This document shows, piece by piece, positions 1-12,968 of a DNA stretch of 64,000 bases. Source of the stretch: Ceratopteris richardii (Eukaryota; Streptophyta; Polypodiopsida; Polypodiales; Pteridaceae); NCBI GenBank assembly GCA_020310875.1, contig CM035421.1, forward strand, positions 272,001 through 336,000, in the 5' to 3' direction. Position 1 is the first letter of the stretch. Every line of letters starts with the position of its first letter. Position numbers and translations under genes: made by a program. The notes beneath the pieces were generated by a model that saw nothing but the letters and a program-made list of their open reading frames with translations, had not been told where the DNA came from and searched no databases.

Positions 1-1335
<1,335 letters not shown>

Positions 1336-1479
1336 AAATAAACACACACATACATTAAGACTTAAGAGTAGATATGAGACATATCGCATGTATATTACAC
1401 ACATGCATGCATAACATACATAAATACACACACACACATACACACAACATACATAACATACACACAACATACATAACAT

Positions 1480-1511
<32 letters not shown>

Positions 1512-1512
1512 G

Positions 1513-1572
<60 letters not shown>

Positions 1573-1810
1573 CATACATACATACATACATACATACATA
1601 CATACATACATACATACATACATACATACATACATACATACATACATACATACATACATACATACATACATACATACATACATACATACATACATACATA
1701 CATACATACATACATACATACATACATACATACATACATACATACATACATACATACATACATACATACATACATACATACATACATACATACATACATA
1801 CATACATACA

Positions 1811-1842
<32 letters not shown>

Positions 1843-2050
1843 CAAAGACACATAGATAGATAGAGAGAGGCATATGTACATACATACCTACATACATACC
1901 TACATACCTATATACATACATACATACATACATACATAATACTTACATGCATACATGCATGCATGCATACATACATACATACGTACATGAATAATATAAG
2001 TGGATACATACATATATGCATATCACATACATACATACATACATACATAC
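1336..2050. repeat. Compound microsatellite (CA)n-(TA)n-(CATA)n
   Basis: CA-rich repeats to about 1495 are followed by (TA)n at 1496-1568 with a TGTATGTA interruption. Then comes a nearly pure (CATA)n tract of about 68 units at 1567-1841, and looser TACATACA repeats continue to about 2050. The long Tyr/Ile/His/Cys reading frames here are artefacts. Confidence 0.97.
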
Positions 2051-2849
2051 ACAAGTATAGTTGTAATTACATACATACAAATATACATATTTAGTATAGT
2101 ATAGGAGAGACATGGACCTATATATTATAGATTATTGAGTCTAGATTAGTCCCTATACAATTCAACATTCACAGTACATTCACAATTATGTTTGTACTAA
2201 GTAGTCATATCAATTATCATAGAAGAGTACCCTTGGCTTTGAAGGGCCAAGGCCAAGTGGAAGGGATGAACCTTTTATCCAAGCTCTGTAAGTGCATTAT
2301 AAGGAAAACATGGAAAATCCAAAATATCTAGGTATCTCAAGGTGATAAGGCCCATAAAGAAAATCATTAACAAATGTACTTTTATAGCTTTCTATGTCCA
2401 TGTTTTTTTTTTTCATGTATTGGACAATTTGAGTATGATTTTAAGTAGTTTCTTATCCCTCTTAAGCAAAATATAATTTTGAGTATTTTTTGGACTACCA
2501 AAAAAATATTCATGCAAAGCAACTCGTTGCGAACGTAGCAACATTGCGAAGTTGCGAACCGTTCGCAACGCATTGCGATGCAACTATGTAGTGATCCCCT
2601 TGATCAAGTACTTCCTTTGACTCTGTTTTACAAATGTATCGTAGATTTGACTCTATTGGATAGAGCTTATTAATTGGATTTGAGTTCATCAAAGGTTGAC
2701 AAACCTATTAATAAGTCAAACAAGGTGGTAGGAGGTAGAAAAGAGAAAGAAAAGGTTGATAACTGAATTTTTGACCCAAAATCAAGGCTCTCTGAGCAAT
2801 TAAGGTTTACTCAATGTGAGTTGATCTTATTTGTATCTTTTCAAGACTT
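2051..2849. other. No gene seen; GTTGC/GCAAC inverted repeats; LTR-element internal remnant
   Basis: AT-rich. A perfect hairpin, GTTGCGAA-CCG-TTCGCAAC, lies at 2551-2569 inside a wider GCAAC/GTTGC-rich block (about 2517-2585). The right part, next to the primer site at 2850-2861, should be internal sequence of the minus-strand LTR element, but nothing coding remains. Confidence 0.5.
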
Positions 2850-3156
2850 GCTCTGATACCAAATTGTTAGCAAAAAAAGATGAGAGATACAAGTATATAA
2901 ACCAAGGGAATACATGTACATGTGATGTATGAAAATTTGATATGACTCCAATGAACTACAAGTGCTACATCAGTATGTATGTACAAAGAAAAAAAGTCAA
3001 ACCTAGAACACCATACTTACACTACTCATACTAAGCAAAGCAAGCCTTTAAGGGTGTTGATGAAAAGAATAAGGGTGTTTAAGATCATGGAGAGGATAGA
3101 GATAACTCTCAAAGCTTCTCCTTCAAGTGTGTGAAAGTTGGCTGCACACACACACA

Positions 3157-3244
<88 letters not shown>

Positions 3245-3671
3245 CTCTCTCTCTCTCTCCAAGGCCTGTGGTGATCATGGAGGAAGACTGAACTGAGCAA
3301 GGAGAGGTTTAGGATCAACGTGTGGTAAATGTAACACCTTCTTGTATGTGTGTGTACAATAGGTGTAGATGAGAGCATGTAACTTTGATTTGAATAGGAC
3401 TTACCAACCTTGAGTCTATAATCTATATAAATATAGCCTTTTGTAGGTCTCTATCCTTCCAAGTAGTACTCGTTGAGAAGAGTGAGGGGTGTGTGAGTTC
3501 TCTTTGTGATGTGTGTATGAGGAGAGCTCTTCAAGGTCCTTGTGTGTGTTTGTAGGATACTTTATATGATACGTGAAAAATATAGAGGTATAGAACAAAT
3601 AACAAATATACCTACCCGCATATTCCCCTTGTGGCATGGTAGGAGGACATTATTAGAAAATATGTCTAACA
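2850..3671 (-). mobile_element. LTR (2865-3671) plus Met-tRNA primer binding site of a decayed Copia-like element
   Basis: On the minus strand TGGTATCAGAGC (2850-2861) is the classic plant primer site complementary to the initiator Met tRNA 3' end. Three bases away a segment begins TGTTAG (2865) and ends CTAACA (3666-3671). That gives an 807-bp LTR with 6-bp inverted terminal repeats. No second LTR or polyprotein is visible to the left, so this is a 5' LTR remnant. A long CA tract sits inside the LTR. Confidence 0.75.
3145..3259. repeat. (CA)n then (CT)n microsatellite inside the LTR
   Basis: A CA tract of about 95 bp runs straight into a CT tract of about 19 bp (3241-3259), all within the LTR at 2865-3671. 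Confidence 0.97.
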
Positions 3672-4547
3672 AGGCAACCTTCCACTAGGGACCCTATGTG
3701 TAGGTTTATTAAAGATTAATAAATAATCCTTGAAAATTGTGAAAAATGATCTCATTTATGGAGAATGTTAAAAAATATGGTAAATTTTTTTATTACATAA
3801 TGTGATAGTAGTTCTAAAGAGCTATTCAATGATATATAATGCTAGGATATTTGACAAAAAATTGTGTATCAAAAGTTGAACCCTAATTTCACGTTTGGTG
3901 TGAAAAATAAATTTTTAGTGTGAAATCCACATGACACATGTCGATTATATAATAAATTAATTAATATTGATCCAAGGCTTATAATACGCCACTTGGCTCC
4001 AAGAAAAGTTCAAAATAAAGCGCCTTGAAAATTATGATGCAGGTCACGATAGATCTTGTGGAACTAGCTTCTAGGAGATTTTTAGGGCAGATTTCATGCC
4101 TATATAAAGACCTTATGATGGGACAATAAATTTGTCACTTCTTGGAGCTCTTTTGATGAGCTAGGCTTGGAGAAGGAGGTCCCTTGAACTGAGGTGGTCT
4201 TTTCTTTTCTTCATCATCAACAAGGTGTGAAGTAGCTTGGAGCTTATCTGTTTGGAGGAGATCATCTTCAGCTTTAAAGATCGTGAAGTTATGGGCAGCT
4301 TGTATGTCATGCATATTCTCTATGCTATCATGTAACTTCATGTACTTCATCATGGAATGTAATAAATACATTTGGAGCTTTCTCCTTTTTTCTGTCTCAT
4401 GTATTGTCTATTCTCCATCTTGTCATGTCTCTATATTGATTGTGGGCCTAAAAACACACCCTAATCAGGCTTCAATAATCGAATTCTCCAACAAGTTGGT
4501 GGGTCTCTATGTCTTTTTTCCATTTTGGTTTTCCTTGTTTCATCTCT
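3672..4547. other. No gene seen
   Basis: AT-rich. I see no conserved domain, splice-compatible exon or RNA gene. It could hold upstream intron or 5' sequence of the HflX gene, but no HflX N-terminal coding sequence could be recognised. Confidence 0.4.
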
Positions 4548-4740
4548 CTTTTTATTTCATTTCATCTTCTATACAGGGTTACTACACTTGTACATGGTTT
4601 TTGTCTCATAGGCCAGTAGCGATATACTTTTTATTTCATTTCATCTTCTACACAGGGTTACTACACTTGTACATGGTTTTTGTCTCATAGGCCAAATTTG
4701 GCCTCCAGAAGACGTTAATATGACTTTCTTTCTTTCTTCT
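4548..4740 (+). mobile_element. Plus-strand LINE 3' tail with internal 79-bp duplication
   Basis: It carries the family's 3' signature GTCTCATAGGCC at 4603-4614 and again at 4682-4693, because a 79-bp segment is repeated in tandem (starts 4548 and 4627). Only the second copy has the complete hairpin: GTCT 4682-4685, palindrome AGGCCAAATTTGGCCT 4689-4704, AGAC 4710-4713. It is followed by a TTTC-rich tail to about 4740. No LINE coding sequence is present, so this is a severely 5'-truncated copy, in the opposite orientation to copies A-F but also with CT on its sense strand. Confidence 0.7.
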
Positions 4741-5042
4741 TTCTTTACTGATTTATTTTTTTTGTGTTCCTTTTTTTTTTGTGTCTGTTCCATGTTTTTG
4801 AAATTTGTTTGTTCTGTAACTTGTAAGTGTGTTATGTAGGTATACCTTAATCATCTTAAATAACTTAAAACTGCTTTTGTTCTTGAAAAAGGTCAGAGAG
4901 TTCCACTAATGAATCTCCAGATAGTTTGTGAATTCAAAGATCTTTACATGTTTACATTTGTGCAACGTCTATAGTTTGCTGATATTTATAATGCCTTCCT
5001 TTCATTTGTTGCTGAGTATCACTTGTATGACTATTTCTCCAG

Positions 5043-7853
5043 GATGGATTGGATGCTATTTTTGTAAATGCAATACTCACTGCTGTTCAGCAGAGGAATC
5101 TGGAGGTAATTTATTGATTTTTCTGTTGTTATGATGTTGATTATGCTGATGGAGACTAGGTTTTCAGTGTTCTAACTTGCATGCTTTATTATTCGCAGAG
5201 ATCATGGGGAAAACCTGTGCTTGATCGTGTTGGCCTTATAATTGAGATTTTTGGTGCTCATGCAGAAACAAAAGAGGCTAGGCTGCAGGTGCTTGCACTT
5301 TATTACGGATACCTTCTATACAGATTCACAATGTACCAGCTTGTCTGAAAAGAGAAATGCTAATATATGTACAGGTTGAACTTGCTGCTTTGAATTACAA
5401 AAAATCAAGACTTGTGCGTATGACCTCCAAAGATGGCAGATTAACATTTGGAATGGATTTTGAGGCTGAAGTTGTGAGTGCCAGAGGGTAATTTTTTTCT
5501 AGATTTATAAGGTTCAACATGAATTTTTATTAACTTCAGGGATTTTCATTGTTTTAGTGCTTGATGTGCAAAAACCTCAGTACCTTGAAGAACTGAATTT
5601 TCAATTAATGTTTTTCAACATTATTTTTTTGAAATGCTTAGTTTTGCTTTCTTCTTAGCCAGTTGCAGCAATCAGATAGAAACCTCTGTGTATTTTTTCC
5701 AGTTTTGGTAGATTCCTTGTCTTAGACAGCTTTGAATGATATGTTTTCCTCGTCGACGAAAATGTAGATGGGGCTTATGTATCAGCTAGATATCACTGAA
5801 TCCTTTTTTGGACAAACTAGTGAGGTTTGCGTCTGTGAACCTTCTTTTCATTCCTTTGCTCTTATGTTTTTTGTTATCATTTTTTTGGATGGCTGTGATA
5901 TTTAAAATTTTTTTGGATGTTTGTAAATTTTTAAGTTGTGCATTGTTAAGCCTTATTTTATCTGAAAGATAATGAATATTTCCATCCAGAATCTGAGAGA
6001 GAACCATGGATATATGTAGATTTTGGCAATCTCATTTTAAATCATTTCTTTATGTCAGAGACAAGATTAACTTTTTTTTATAATCAAGATGGGTTGAGTG
6101 TTACACAAGAAAATTTGATATCAGTCAGTTGTTCAAGTTATTCTACATCAGAGCAGCTTAGCAATTTTTTTTCACCTGCATATGTCAAATACTTTGCGGA
6201 GGGAAAGCATGTGAGAGCATAGAGTTGTTTTTGTAACATTTTGCGTACTTCATTGGAATGCTCTATGTTGAAGGTAACTATTTCAATCGAATTCCAATGT
6301 TTAAGGACTTGTTCAACCAGAGTTCTCCACCTTCTCCCACCCATCGACTCTCCTTTTCTCCATCTGAATCCTTTTGCAAATAATTTGACAGATTACTTGA
6401 TGAATAGCAAAATTTGGATTCATGTGGTTAATATTTATACGGTGGATGGGTTCTAATACATAGAGTCCACTTCCATCATGCAGGAGAGGAAGTGGTGGTG
6501 GGCGAGGATTCATCAGTGGTGCAGGAGAGACTGAAATTCAGTTGCAACGTCGCAGGTCTGTCCGGAAGTACTGGATATTGGAAGTGTTTCATTTAAGCTT
6601 GCATATTTTTGTGGTATATTGTGATTTTTAACATAGTATGTCGAGTTCAAGCAAAAAAATTGTAAGGTTAGAATTTCAAGTTGCCACCAGCCACTAACCA
6701 TGGCAAGCTATTTATCCACTCAGAAGTTTTGTGGAAGATTTGACTCATAAGGATATTATTCACTTATTGCTTAATGACAGAATATCAGAGAGGAGAGATC
6801 GAATACTTACCATGTTGAAAGAAGTACGGAGAACACGTTCCTTGCATCGAGAAGCTCGGAAGAAGTATGGAACAGGAGGCCATGGAAATCAGCTCCCTGT
6901 AATTGCTGTAGTTGGGTATACAAATGCTGTATGTGTTACTTTATTCAGTGAACAGTTTTAATAGATTTTTGAATGAAATATCTATCTATTATTGGTCACA
7001 TCTATTTGAGAATTTTTTCATGTTATTTATAGGGAAAATCTTCTTTGGTCTCAGCTCTCTCCCGCAGCCATCTTTATATTGATGACAAGTGAGCTGAACT
7101 CTTCAAAAAGGCCTTCAATTTTATATACTATTTTGACATTATTTTCCTTCATAATTTTCACTTATACTTCTGTATGTTGCAGGCTTTTTGCAACTCTCGA
7201 TCCTCGATCACGAAGTGTTACCCTCCCTTCTGGGTATGATTCATGGATTGGAAGGTCAAAGTGAGATATTTTTTATCAGATTCATTTGATTTTCTTTTAT
7301 GATTTTCAGGCAGTCTGTGATTCTCAGTGATACTGTTGGTTTTATCGCAGATTTACCTATTCAGGTATTAATAATGAAATTTACTCTCAAAGATTCTGAG
7401 TTACTTTTTCATTTATTAAATATTCATTTTTCTTTATATCAAGACTGTTGTCTTGAACTTCAGGAAGCACATTGTCTTGTCAATTTTTGTTGATGTGATT
7501 ATTTTAAAGATCATGAACCTGAGTTATGTTTCCGATTTCTTGATTGAAGCTGGTAGAAGCTTTCCATGCTACTCTTGAAGAGGTGGTTGAAGCAGATTTC
7601 TTGATGGTATGTATATTATGGTCTTTATTATTATATTTCAAGTCTCTGAAGGCCGTTTCTTATTAACGTTGATGAAATATTATCTCTACTCTCCCACACT
7701 GTCACCATCACCACAAAAACCGTTGTGAAGCATGTTATTGATAGCAGTGCACCCAATGCTGAGGAGCAAAGGAATGCTGTTCTTGAAGTTCTTAAAACCA
7801 TAGGAGTTTCAGACATGAAGATGAGAGATCGGATGATTGAAGTTTGGAATAAG
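5043..7853 (+). CDS. HFLX: HflX-type GTPase, ten internal exons (5' end not found)
   Basis: Ribosome-associated GTPase of the HflX family, resembling the plant organelle type. Exons with GT-AG borders and consistent phases lie at 5043-5105, 5199-5288, 5375-5487, 6484-6555, 6724-6928, 7033-7088, 7183-7233, 7310-7364, 7550-7606 and 7731-7853. They encode the HflX N-terminal domain (FVNAILTAVQQRNLE, GAHAETKEARLQ), the Gly-rich linker with SGAGETEIQLQRRR, then G1 GYTNAGKSS (split over two exons), the G2-region LFATLDP and G3 DTVGF. The last of these exons ends in EVWNK, the first half of the G4 NKxD motif. The start codon and targeting peptide were not found upstream; repeats occupy that side. 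Exon assignment is firm. Whether the gene works is uncertain (see the last exon). Confidence 0.92.
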
Positions 7854-8616
7854 GTATGCAATATCAGGCCTTGCAAACTCAATAAAGCAGTAGTGACAAA
7901 TTCAGTACAACAGCTCTAATATTCTGCATATTTGCCCTTGTGTCCTAGAAAAGCTTAATGGATGTGGACAACCTATATCATATTTCAGTTTGCTGAATTG
8001 TTGTGAGATTATGGTTTCACAAATTATCAAATGCCACTTCTGTGTATGTGTGCATCCCTGTTCTTGGGTACACGAGTCAACATGAGGATGTCTCCCTGCA
8101 TAGGCAAGCCGTTACTCTGATGTGTTTTCTTTTGTAATGCAGTTTATGTTCCTGGGAGTTTTATTGACCATTCGTAATGATTGGGCTCCACATTCTCTCT
8201 AATCCCAGTGCTTTGGCTTGGTTGGATAAAATCGATTATGTTGGAAACATAGCTGCTGCTTGTCAATGGAATTCCTACATTAGATATGGTGTATTGGTGA
8301 CCATATGTCTGTTATATGTTGGAAGTGGGCTTGTCCTCAATAGCAATATTAATCACAGGTTTACAGGATCTTCCAAAACACATGAACCTTGGCATACACA
8401 CCTTAATACTCAAAAAGAGATGAGTGAGAGATACAGAGAGAAAGTAGAAAATATTTTCAAGTGTAACGGAAGCAAATAGCCTACCTACACTATTTAATAT
8501 ATGAATGTCAATTACAATGTGTGTAGATGATTACAAACTTTGAATCTAGGCAGAAATAAGGAACTAGATACAAGAATTTGTGTGTAAAGTGCCTAAGAAA
8601 GAAGAAAGAAAGAAAG

Positions 8617-8660
8617 TGTTTTTCCGTCTATTAGGAGGCCTCGGCCTATGAGACAAATTG
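8617..8660 (-). other. LINE B 3'-terminal hairpin
   Basis: On the minus strand GTCT-CAT-AGGCC-GA-GGCCT-CCTAAT-AGAC spans 8654 down to 8626. The inner stem is AGGCC/GGCCT and the outer stem is GTCT/AGAC. A TTTC-rich tail follows. The same design occurs at 4682-4713, 18036-18063 and, with one outer mismatch, at 22910-22942. Confidence 0.75.
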
Positions 8661-8863
8661 ATGTACATGGGTGTATCTTCTGTCAATCAGAAAAGATAAA
8701 AGTGCTGAAAAAAACTGGTTAAGCTGATATAGATCTTCGTAGTATGCATGTGGAGATACCCATGAAAATTGGGGGGGGGGGGGTGTATGGAGTGCGATAT
8801 CTATGATAGTCTATATGCAAAAGGGTAGTACAACAACCATGAGAATGCATCTGAAACGACTAA

Positions 8864-9454
8864 CTAGCTCCATTCTGTGCTAGTGGGCGGGTGTAAGATG
8901 TGATACATAGGTGGAGGTGGAGTCAGGGCCACCCTGATGGCTGCAACGGGATCGGCGATCATCTGGGATTGTCTCTCCTCCATGGCGCGATGGTCACAAG
9001 CTTGGATCTCCGCAATCTGGTGTCGGTGAAGTCTCGGGGCCCGATATCCTATAGCACGGGGTCGTCTCCTAGCTCGAGAAGTCTGAGCCTGCTGAAGAGT
9101 CTCTCCTCTCGGTGTGTGGGCTGAGGGGGGGAGGGCTGCAGCACGTCGTGGAATAAAGAAGTCAGTGAGCTGACTCTGCCTTGCAAACAGAGTCTCGTAT
9201 CTGCCTCTGATGCCATCATATGCGCTACATCTGCATACAAAGTGCTCCTCATCCTCCATCTCTATTCTGCATACTCTGCATATCCGCTCCTCTTTGGGAA
9301 TGTCTGTGGCTCTGCCCGTCTCAATCTCGAGTCGGTGTGATGAGACTCTCAGCTTGCCAATCACCACCCTCGAGCTATGAGGCATGTAAGTATCCATGTA
9401 GCGTGGTCGCTGGATGAAACCGTCTGCTAGTATGTCTAAGAACTGGTGTGTCAA
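8864..9454 (-). pseudogene. LINE B ORF2 C-terminal zinc domain
   Basis: Matches the C-terminus of copy D: DGFIQRPRYMDTYM, LRVSSHRLEIETGRAT, then a Cys/His cluster (CRVCRIEMEDEEHFVCRC, spacing C-x2-C-x8-H-x2-C) like the zinc-binding end of many LINE RT proteins. It ends with an Arg-rich segment (TSRARRRPRAIGYRAPR) also present in copy E. Compared with copies C and D about 150 codons are missing between RTKGWLFDT (about 9460-9490) and this segment, an internal deletion. Confidence 0.75.
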
Positions 9455-9543
9455 ATAGCCACCCCTTCGTGCGGGGCTCCTGGAAGTGTGCCTAGTGACA
9501 TCTCCGCTCTAACATGGCTAAAGCTTCATATCCGCGTATGAGT

Positions 9544-10521
9544 CTATCGGTGGCTTCCTGTCTCATGCTGAAGGGGCCATGCAAGCTCGTGAATGTGACT
9601 CCGAGATAGACATAGGAAATGACCACCAGCTTTGAATCCTGCTCCATTCCTCACCATGGGGGAGGTGTGGAAGATCATGACCTTGGTCTTGCCAAGGTTT
9701 ACCGTCAAGCCCCTCTGTGTACAAAACCCATCCATGGCCTCCAGGTGGCACTGTAATCCCTCGGGTGACTCGGAAATCAAGACAATGTCATCGGCATATA
9801 ATAAAATGTGGACATGTGTACCTGTGAGGTGTGCAGCCTCCCCTCGAGCTCGGAGAATGTAGTCCTCAATCTCGTCAATATAGAGACCAAATAGAGTGGG
9901 AGAGAGTGGGCAGCCTTGCTTAACACCGATGGTGCTAGCAATGGTCTCAGACATACCTCGTGGACACTGTACCCTCCCAGTCACCTACTCATAGAGTGCA
10001 TAGATGGCCCAAATCATCCTTGATGGTACTCCCAAGCTCTGGACACGTTGGAAGAGCCTCTCTCGTGGCACTGTATCAAAAGCTTTGCGGAAGTCCACAA
10101 AGCAGCAATATAGTCTCTTCTTCCGCACCCTTGCCCCATCAATGAGGCAGCACAGAATGAAGATGTGATCAGCAGTAGAGAAAGCTCGTCGAAAACCTGC
10201 CTGGCCTCGTGCTCGTAGCCCCTCACTCTCTGCATATGAGCTGAGCTCTGCCTCAAGTATGGCACCGTATAGTTTGGCCATGGTGTGGCCAATCATGATG
10301 GTCCTATAATTCCTTGGATCTAGGGTGTCGCCAGATTTGTGGATAGGCACAATGGTGTGCCTAGTCCACTCCTCTGGGAAGGCCTCCCCTATAGCCCGGT
10401 TGAAGACATGTGCAATCAACGGGGCTATAGTGGAGGCTGCATATATGAGATGTTCGCTCTTCATTCCCGTGTGGTCTGTCGAACGTCCATGTCGAAGTCG
10501 TCCTATGGCCCTCTCAACCAT
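9544..10521 (-). pseudogene. LINE B reverse transcriptase domain
   Basis: Target-primed reverse transcriptase. From the N side: HKSGDTLDPRNYRTIMIG, GQAGFRRAFSTADHIF, then CCFVDFRKAFDTVPRE (first catalytic Asp), GVKQGCPLSPTLFGLYID, and YADDIVL (catalytic Asp pair) around 9785-9805, then LGKTKVMIFHTS. One in-frame stop near 9985 splits it into two pieces (10521-9985 and 9984-9544). All catalytic Asp residues remain. Confidence 0.85.
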
Positions 10522-10661
10522 CTTTGCTGTGAAGAGAGAAGAACTAGTAGGGCGAGGCTCAAGTGGCTGGGAATGGGAGGCTGCCTAGGCACCTCATATA
10601 ACCTCTGAGCATAATCATGCCATGTGTGTGGGTCCCCAATAGGTGTGGTCGGGCGTGGCTC

Positions 10662-11279
10662 TCATAGGATGCGCCATGCTGCAGCACTGTCCATACTCAT
10701 AAAGAGATGGTATAGCTCAAGCTCCTGTGCCTCCTCAAAGGCTCGCCTCTTTTGACGTGTGAGAGTCTTCATCTGTCCCTTGGCCTCTCTCTCTGTGATC
10801 TCTCCCAATGCTCGCTGAGCTCGTAGTCGGCGGTAAAGATCTCTGCATTCCTCATCATACCAACGATGTTGTGGCATAGTCTCGGGAGGAGGTGTGTGAC
10901 GAGAATGGATGGTGTGTGGGAAGGAGCTGATGGCTGATATCTGAAGAACTGATGCTGTCTGTGAGGTTAGTAGGGATAGTGGAGTGTCAGGGTGAAGAAA
11001 GAGAAGACCCTTCTCGACTCGAGCCGCATATATGTGAGCTAGCTCGTGTGTGAAGTGGATGGTGGTGTGTGGGATGCGTGCTGCAGGTATGCGTGTAGGG
11101 GTGTCTCCTTTCAGGGAGAGCGCGAGGTATGTGTGATCAGCCCCAATGGGTATGGGAGGGATGGTGAATGAGGTAAGTAGGTGGATGGCCTCTCTGGATC
11201 CCTGACGTAATCTACTGTACTTCCCCCGCCATCTGTGACTGAGTGTGGTATGCATGTCAATCCTCTTGAGGCATGCCAC
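10662..11279 (-). pseudogene. LINE B ORF2 end of endonuclease and linker
   Basis: It contains the last endonuclease motif (GADHTYLAL, equivalent to the catalytic Asp-His pair), then a Leu/Pro-rich linker and a basic, Arg-rich helix region (MPQHRWYDEECRDLYRRLRAQR) found in the same place in copy C. The segment that should read STVDYI is in another frame here, showing a frameshift near 11220. Confidence 0.65.
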
Positions 11280-11360
11280 TGAGCCATCCCGTTATAGATA
11301 ACGAGATTATGTCGAGAGCCTAGTCAGAGTAAGTGAGTGCCATAGTGAGTGTGTGTAGGG

Positions 11361-12125
11361 TCAGCTGAAGCTCGCTCGAGCTATAGACTCATCCTCTATG
11401 GTATGTAGTATCTCTGGGTCATCTGGGTCAAATATCTTACACTGATCATTGCCCGTCCTTGCATTGAAGTCTCCCATAAGGAAGACTTCCCCTAATGCAA
11501 AGTACTCTATAATCTCTTCTGACAAGCAAGTGCATGGTGAGTCCTCCTCTCGATTTATGATAGCGAAACGCGAGCTAGAAGGAGCAAAGTAGCATAATGC
11601 TATGAAGATGATCCACTCCTGTGAGAGCTTGAGTCGAATCCAAAGATATTTGGCCTGTGAATCACGTGTGACTATCCGTACCCTTCTCTGAAGTCCATCT
11701 CTGAAGAGTATGGCTACTCCTCCTGATCCTCGAGTGGTGTGCTGATGTGTACACTCTCTGTATGTGGACTCCCACTGGAAGCCGTGGACTCGAGGTAGGC
11801 TCTGGCCCGGGCTCTCATGTGTCTCTGTGAGCATAATGAGGTCTTTGCCTTTGCGCACCTCTTCCAACCTCACTGGGTGTGTCCATAGATCTCCATTGCA
11901 GTTCCAAATTGAAAGGTGTATCTCCTCGAGTTTCTCACAGGTTGCGAATCCCGATGGGATGGCCTTGCCATCAATGATGACACGACCATCTTTGTATGAA
12001 GCCTTCTTTCCTTCTTTGCGAGCTTGATGTACACTCGGCATGCATGCACGACGGTGTGCTACCTGCATGGGTGTGAGATCATCATCAAGGTAGATGCAGG
12101 GGCCATCAAGTGCTCTCAAAATCAC
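11361..12125 (-). pseudogene. LINE B ORF1 C-terminus fused to ORF2 APE endonuclease
   Basis: Residues 1-60 are the ORF1 C-terminal domain (DDDLTPMQVAHRRACMP, DGRVIIDGKAI). In copies A and C a stop follows. Here it is lost and the frame continues into the ORF2 endonuclease: WNCNGDLW (catalytic Asn), LTETHES (catalytic Glu), RGSGGVAILF and MGDFNART (Asp and Asn). The enzyme would nick target DNA to prime reverse transcription. The frame ends at 11361, before the last catalytic motifs, which appear frameshifted at 11190-11360. Confidence 0.75.
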
Positions 12126-12900
12126 CCTCTTGCGGTAGGAAAGTAGATCTTACATCTTCGGAAGGGAAGTGTAGAATGAGAGCTCTCTTCTTCGTGGGGT
12201 CTCGTCCCGTTCTCCAAGACTTGATGAATGGGGGGGACTCCTCTTTGTAGCCGAGTATCTTGCATAGTGTCTTCCCATCGGATTCGGGGGTAGAGCCTTC
12301 TTTTTCTTCAATGCCCGTGATGCGTACATTGAGACGGCGGGCATGTCTCATCTTCTCTTCCTCAATGGTGGTTTGCACGATGAGGGCTTCTTCCTTTTGT
12401 GCTTTCTCTTTGGTTTCTTTTATGATGTTCTTCTTCACTCTGTCGATCCACCCTTCTTTGGTAGCTTCTAACTTGTTTTCCATGCTCACGGTCAAGGCTT
12501 TGGTTAGTTCTTCTTTGAGAGCTTCTGTCTTGTTCATATTAATCTCTCCCTCTTCGGGTGTAAGATAGACCATTGAAGCTTTGAGGAGCTCCAATTCCAC
12601 TTTCATGTTTGCACTCTCCTTAGCCCATTCTTCTTTCTCTTTCTTCCATGTTTCCCTCTCCTTATGATATATTTCTACTTCTTTCTCGAGCTTTGAGAGG
12701 CGGTTGATGATGGTCGTGATAGTGGAATCCACCATCTTCTTGTTTTCTTTGATAGCTATGGTCAATTTGTCCTCCATTTTCGTCAAATCATCCTTCTTAG
12801 CCGTAGCGGTCATGGCGTTCGAAGATGGAAAAATGCTCAGTGTGCTGAGCCCAAAGACTTGCGATGAAGACGAGAGCGCGCCCGATGCGCGATGGAGCAA
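12106..12900 (-). CDS. LINE B ORF1: coiled-coil RNA-binding protein
   Basis: Nucleic-acid chaperone-type ORF1 protein of a LINE, predicted to coat the element RNA. From about residue 35 to 100 it is a charged coiled coil (many K/E heptads, KEVEIYHKERETWKKEKEEW). Around residues 190-245 there is an RRM-like fold (LNVRITGIEEKEG, then ALILHFPSEDVR). Copies A and C show the normal continuation into a C-terminal domain. Here a frameshift near 12130 moves that part into the next reading frame. Met 12900 is the first in-frame start; a second Met at about residue 29 begins a better match to ORF1 starts. Confidence 0.75.
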   Translation of the reverse strand: MLHRASGALSSSSQVFGLSTLSIFPSSNAMTATAKKDDLTKMEDKLTIAIKENKKMVDSTITTIINRLSKLEKEVEIYHKERETWKKEKEEWAKESANMKVELELLKASMVYLTPEEGEINMNKTEALKEELTKALTVSMENKLEATKEGWIDRVKKNIIKETKEKAQKEEALIVQTTIEEEKMRHARRLNVRITGIEEKEGSTPESDGKTLCKILGYKEESPPFIKSWRTGRDPTKKRALILHFPSEDVRSTFLPQEGDFEST

Positions 12901-12968
12901 GGGTGGGAGTGGCTAATAATTATAGGCAATAGTTATTAGTCTGGGGCAGGGAGTAGGGTTAAGGTTAA

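Larger units (their letters stand above)
8595..12960 (-). mobile_element. LINE copy B, near full length, degenerate
   Basis: Order on the minus strand: a 5' segment ending at about 12901, ORF1 (12900-12106), ORF1 C-terminus run together with endonuclease (12125-11361), linker (11279-10662), reverse transcriptase (10521-9544), C-terminal zinc domain (9454-8864), 3' UTR with the family hairpin (8626-8654) and a TTTC-rich tail at about 8595-8617. Frameshifts, stops and one internal deletion make it inactive. It adjoins the 3'-truncated end of copy C. Confidence 0.85.

Noticed and set aside
4135..4371. First exons of HflX in 4135-4700
   Set aside because: No similarity to the HflX N-terminus, and the right part is a LINE tail.
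8177..8479. Text LDKIDYVGN near 8220 as the missing NKID end of HflX
   Set aside because: No acceptor AG in the right phase and the following text does not match HflX; the exon at 23521 supplies ID in frame.
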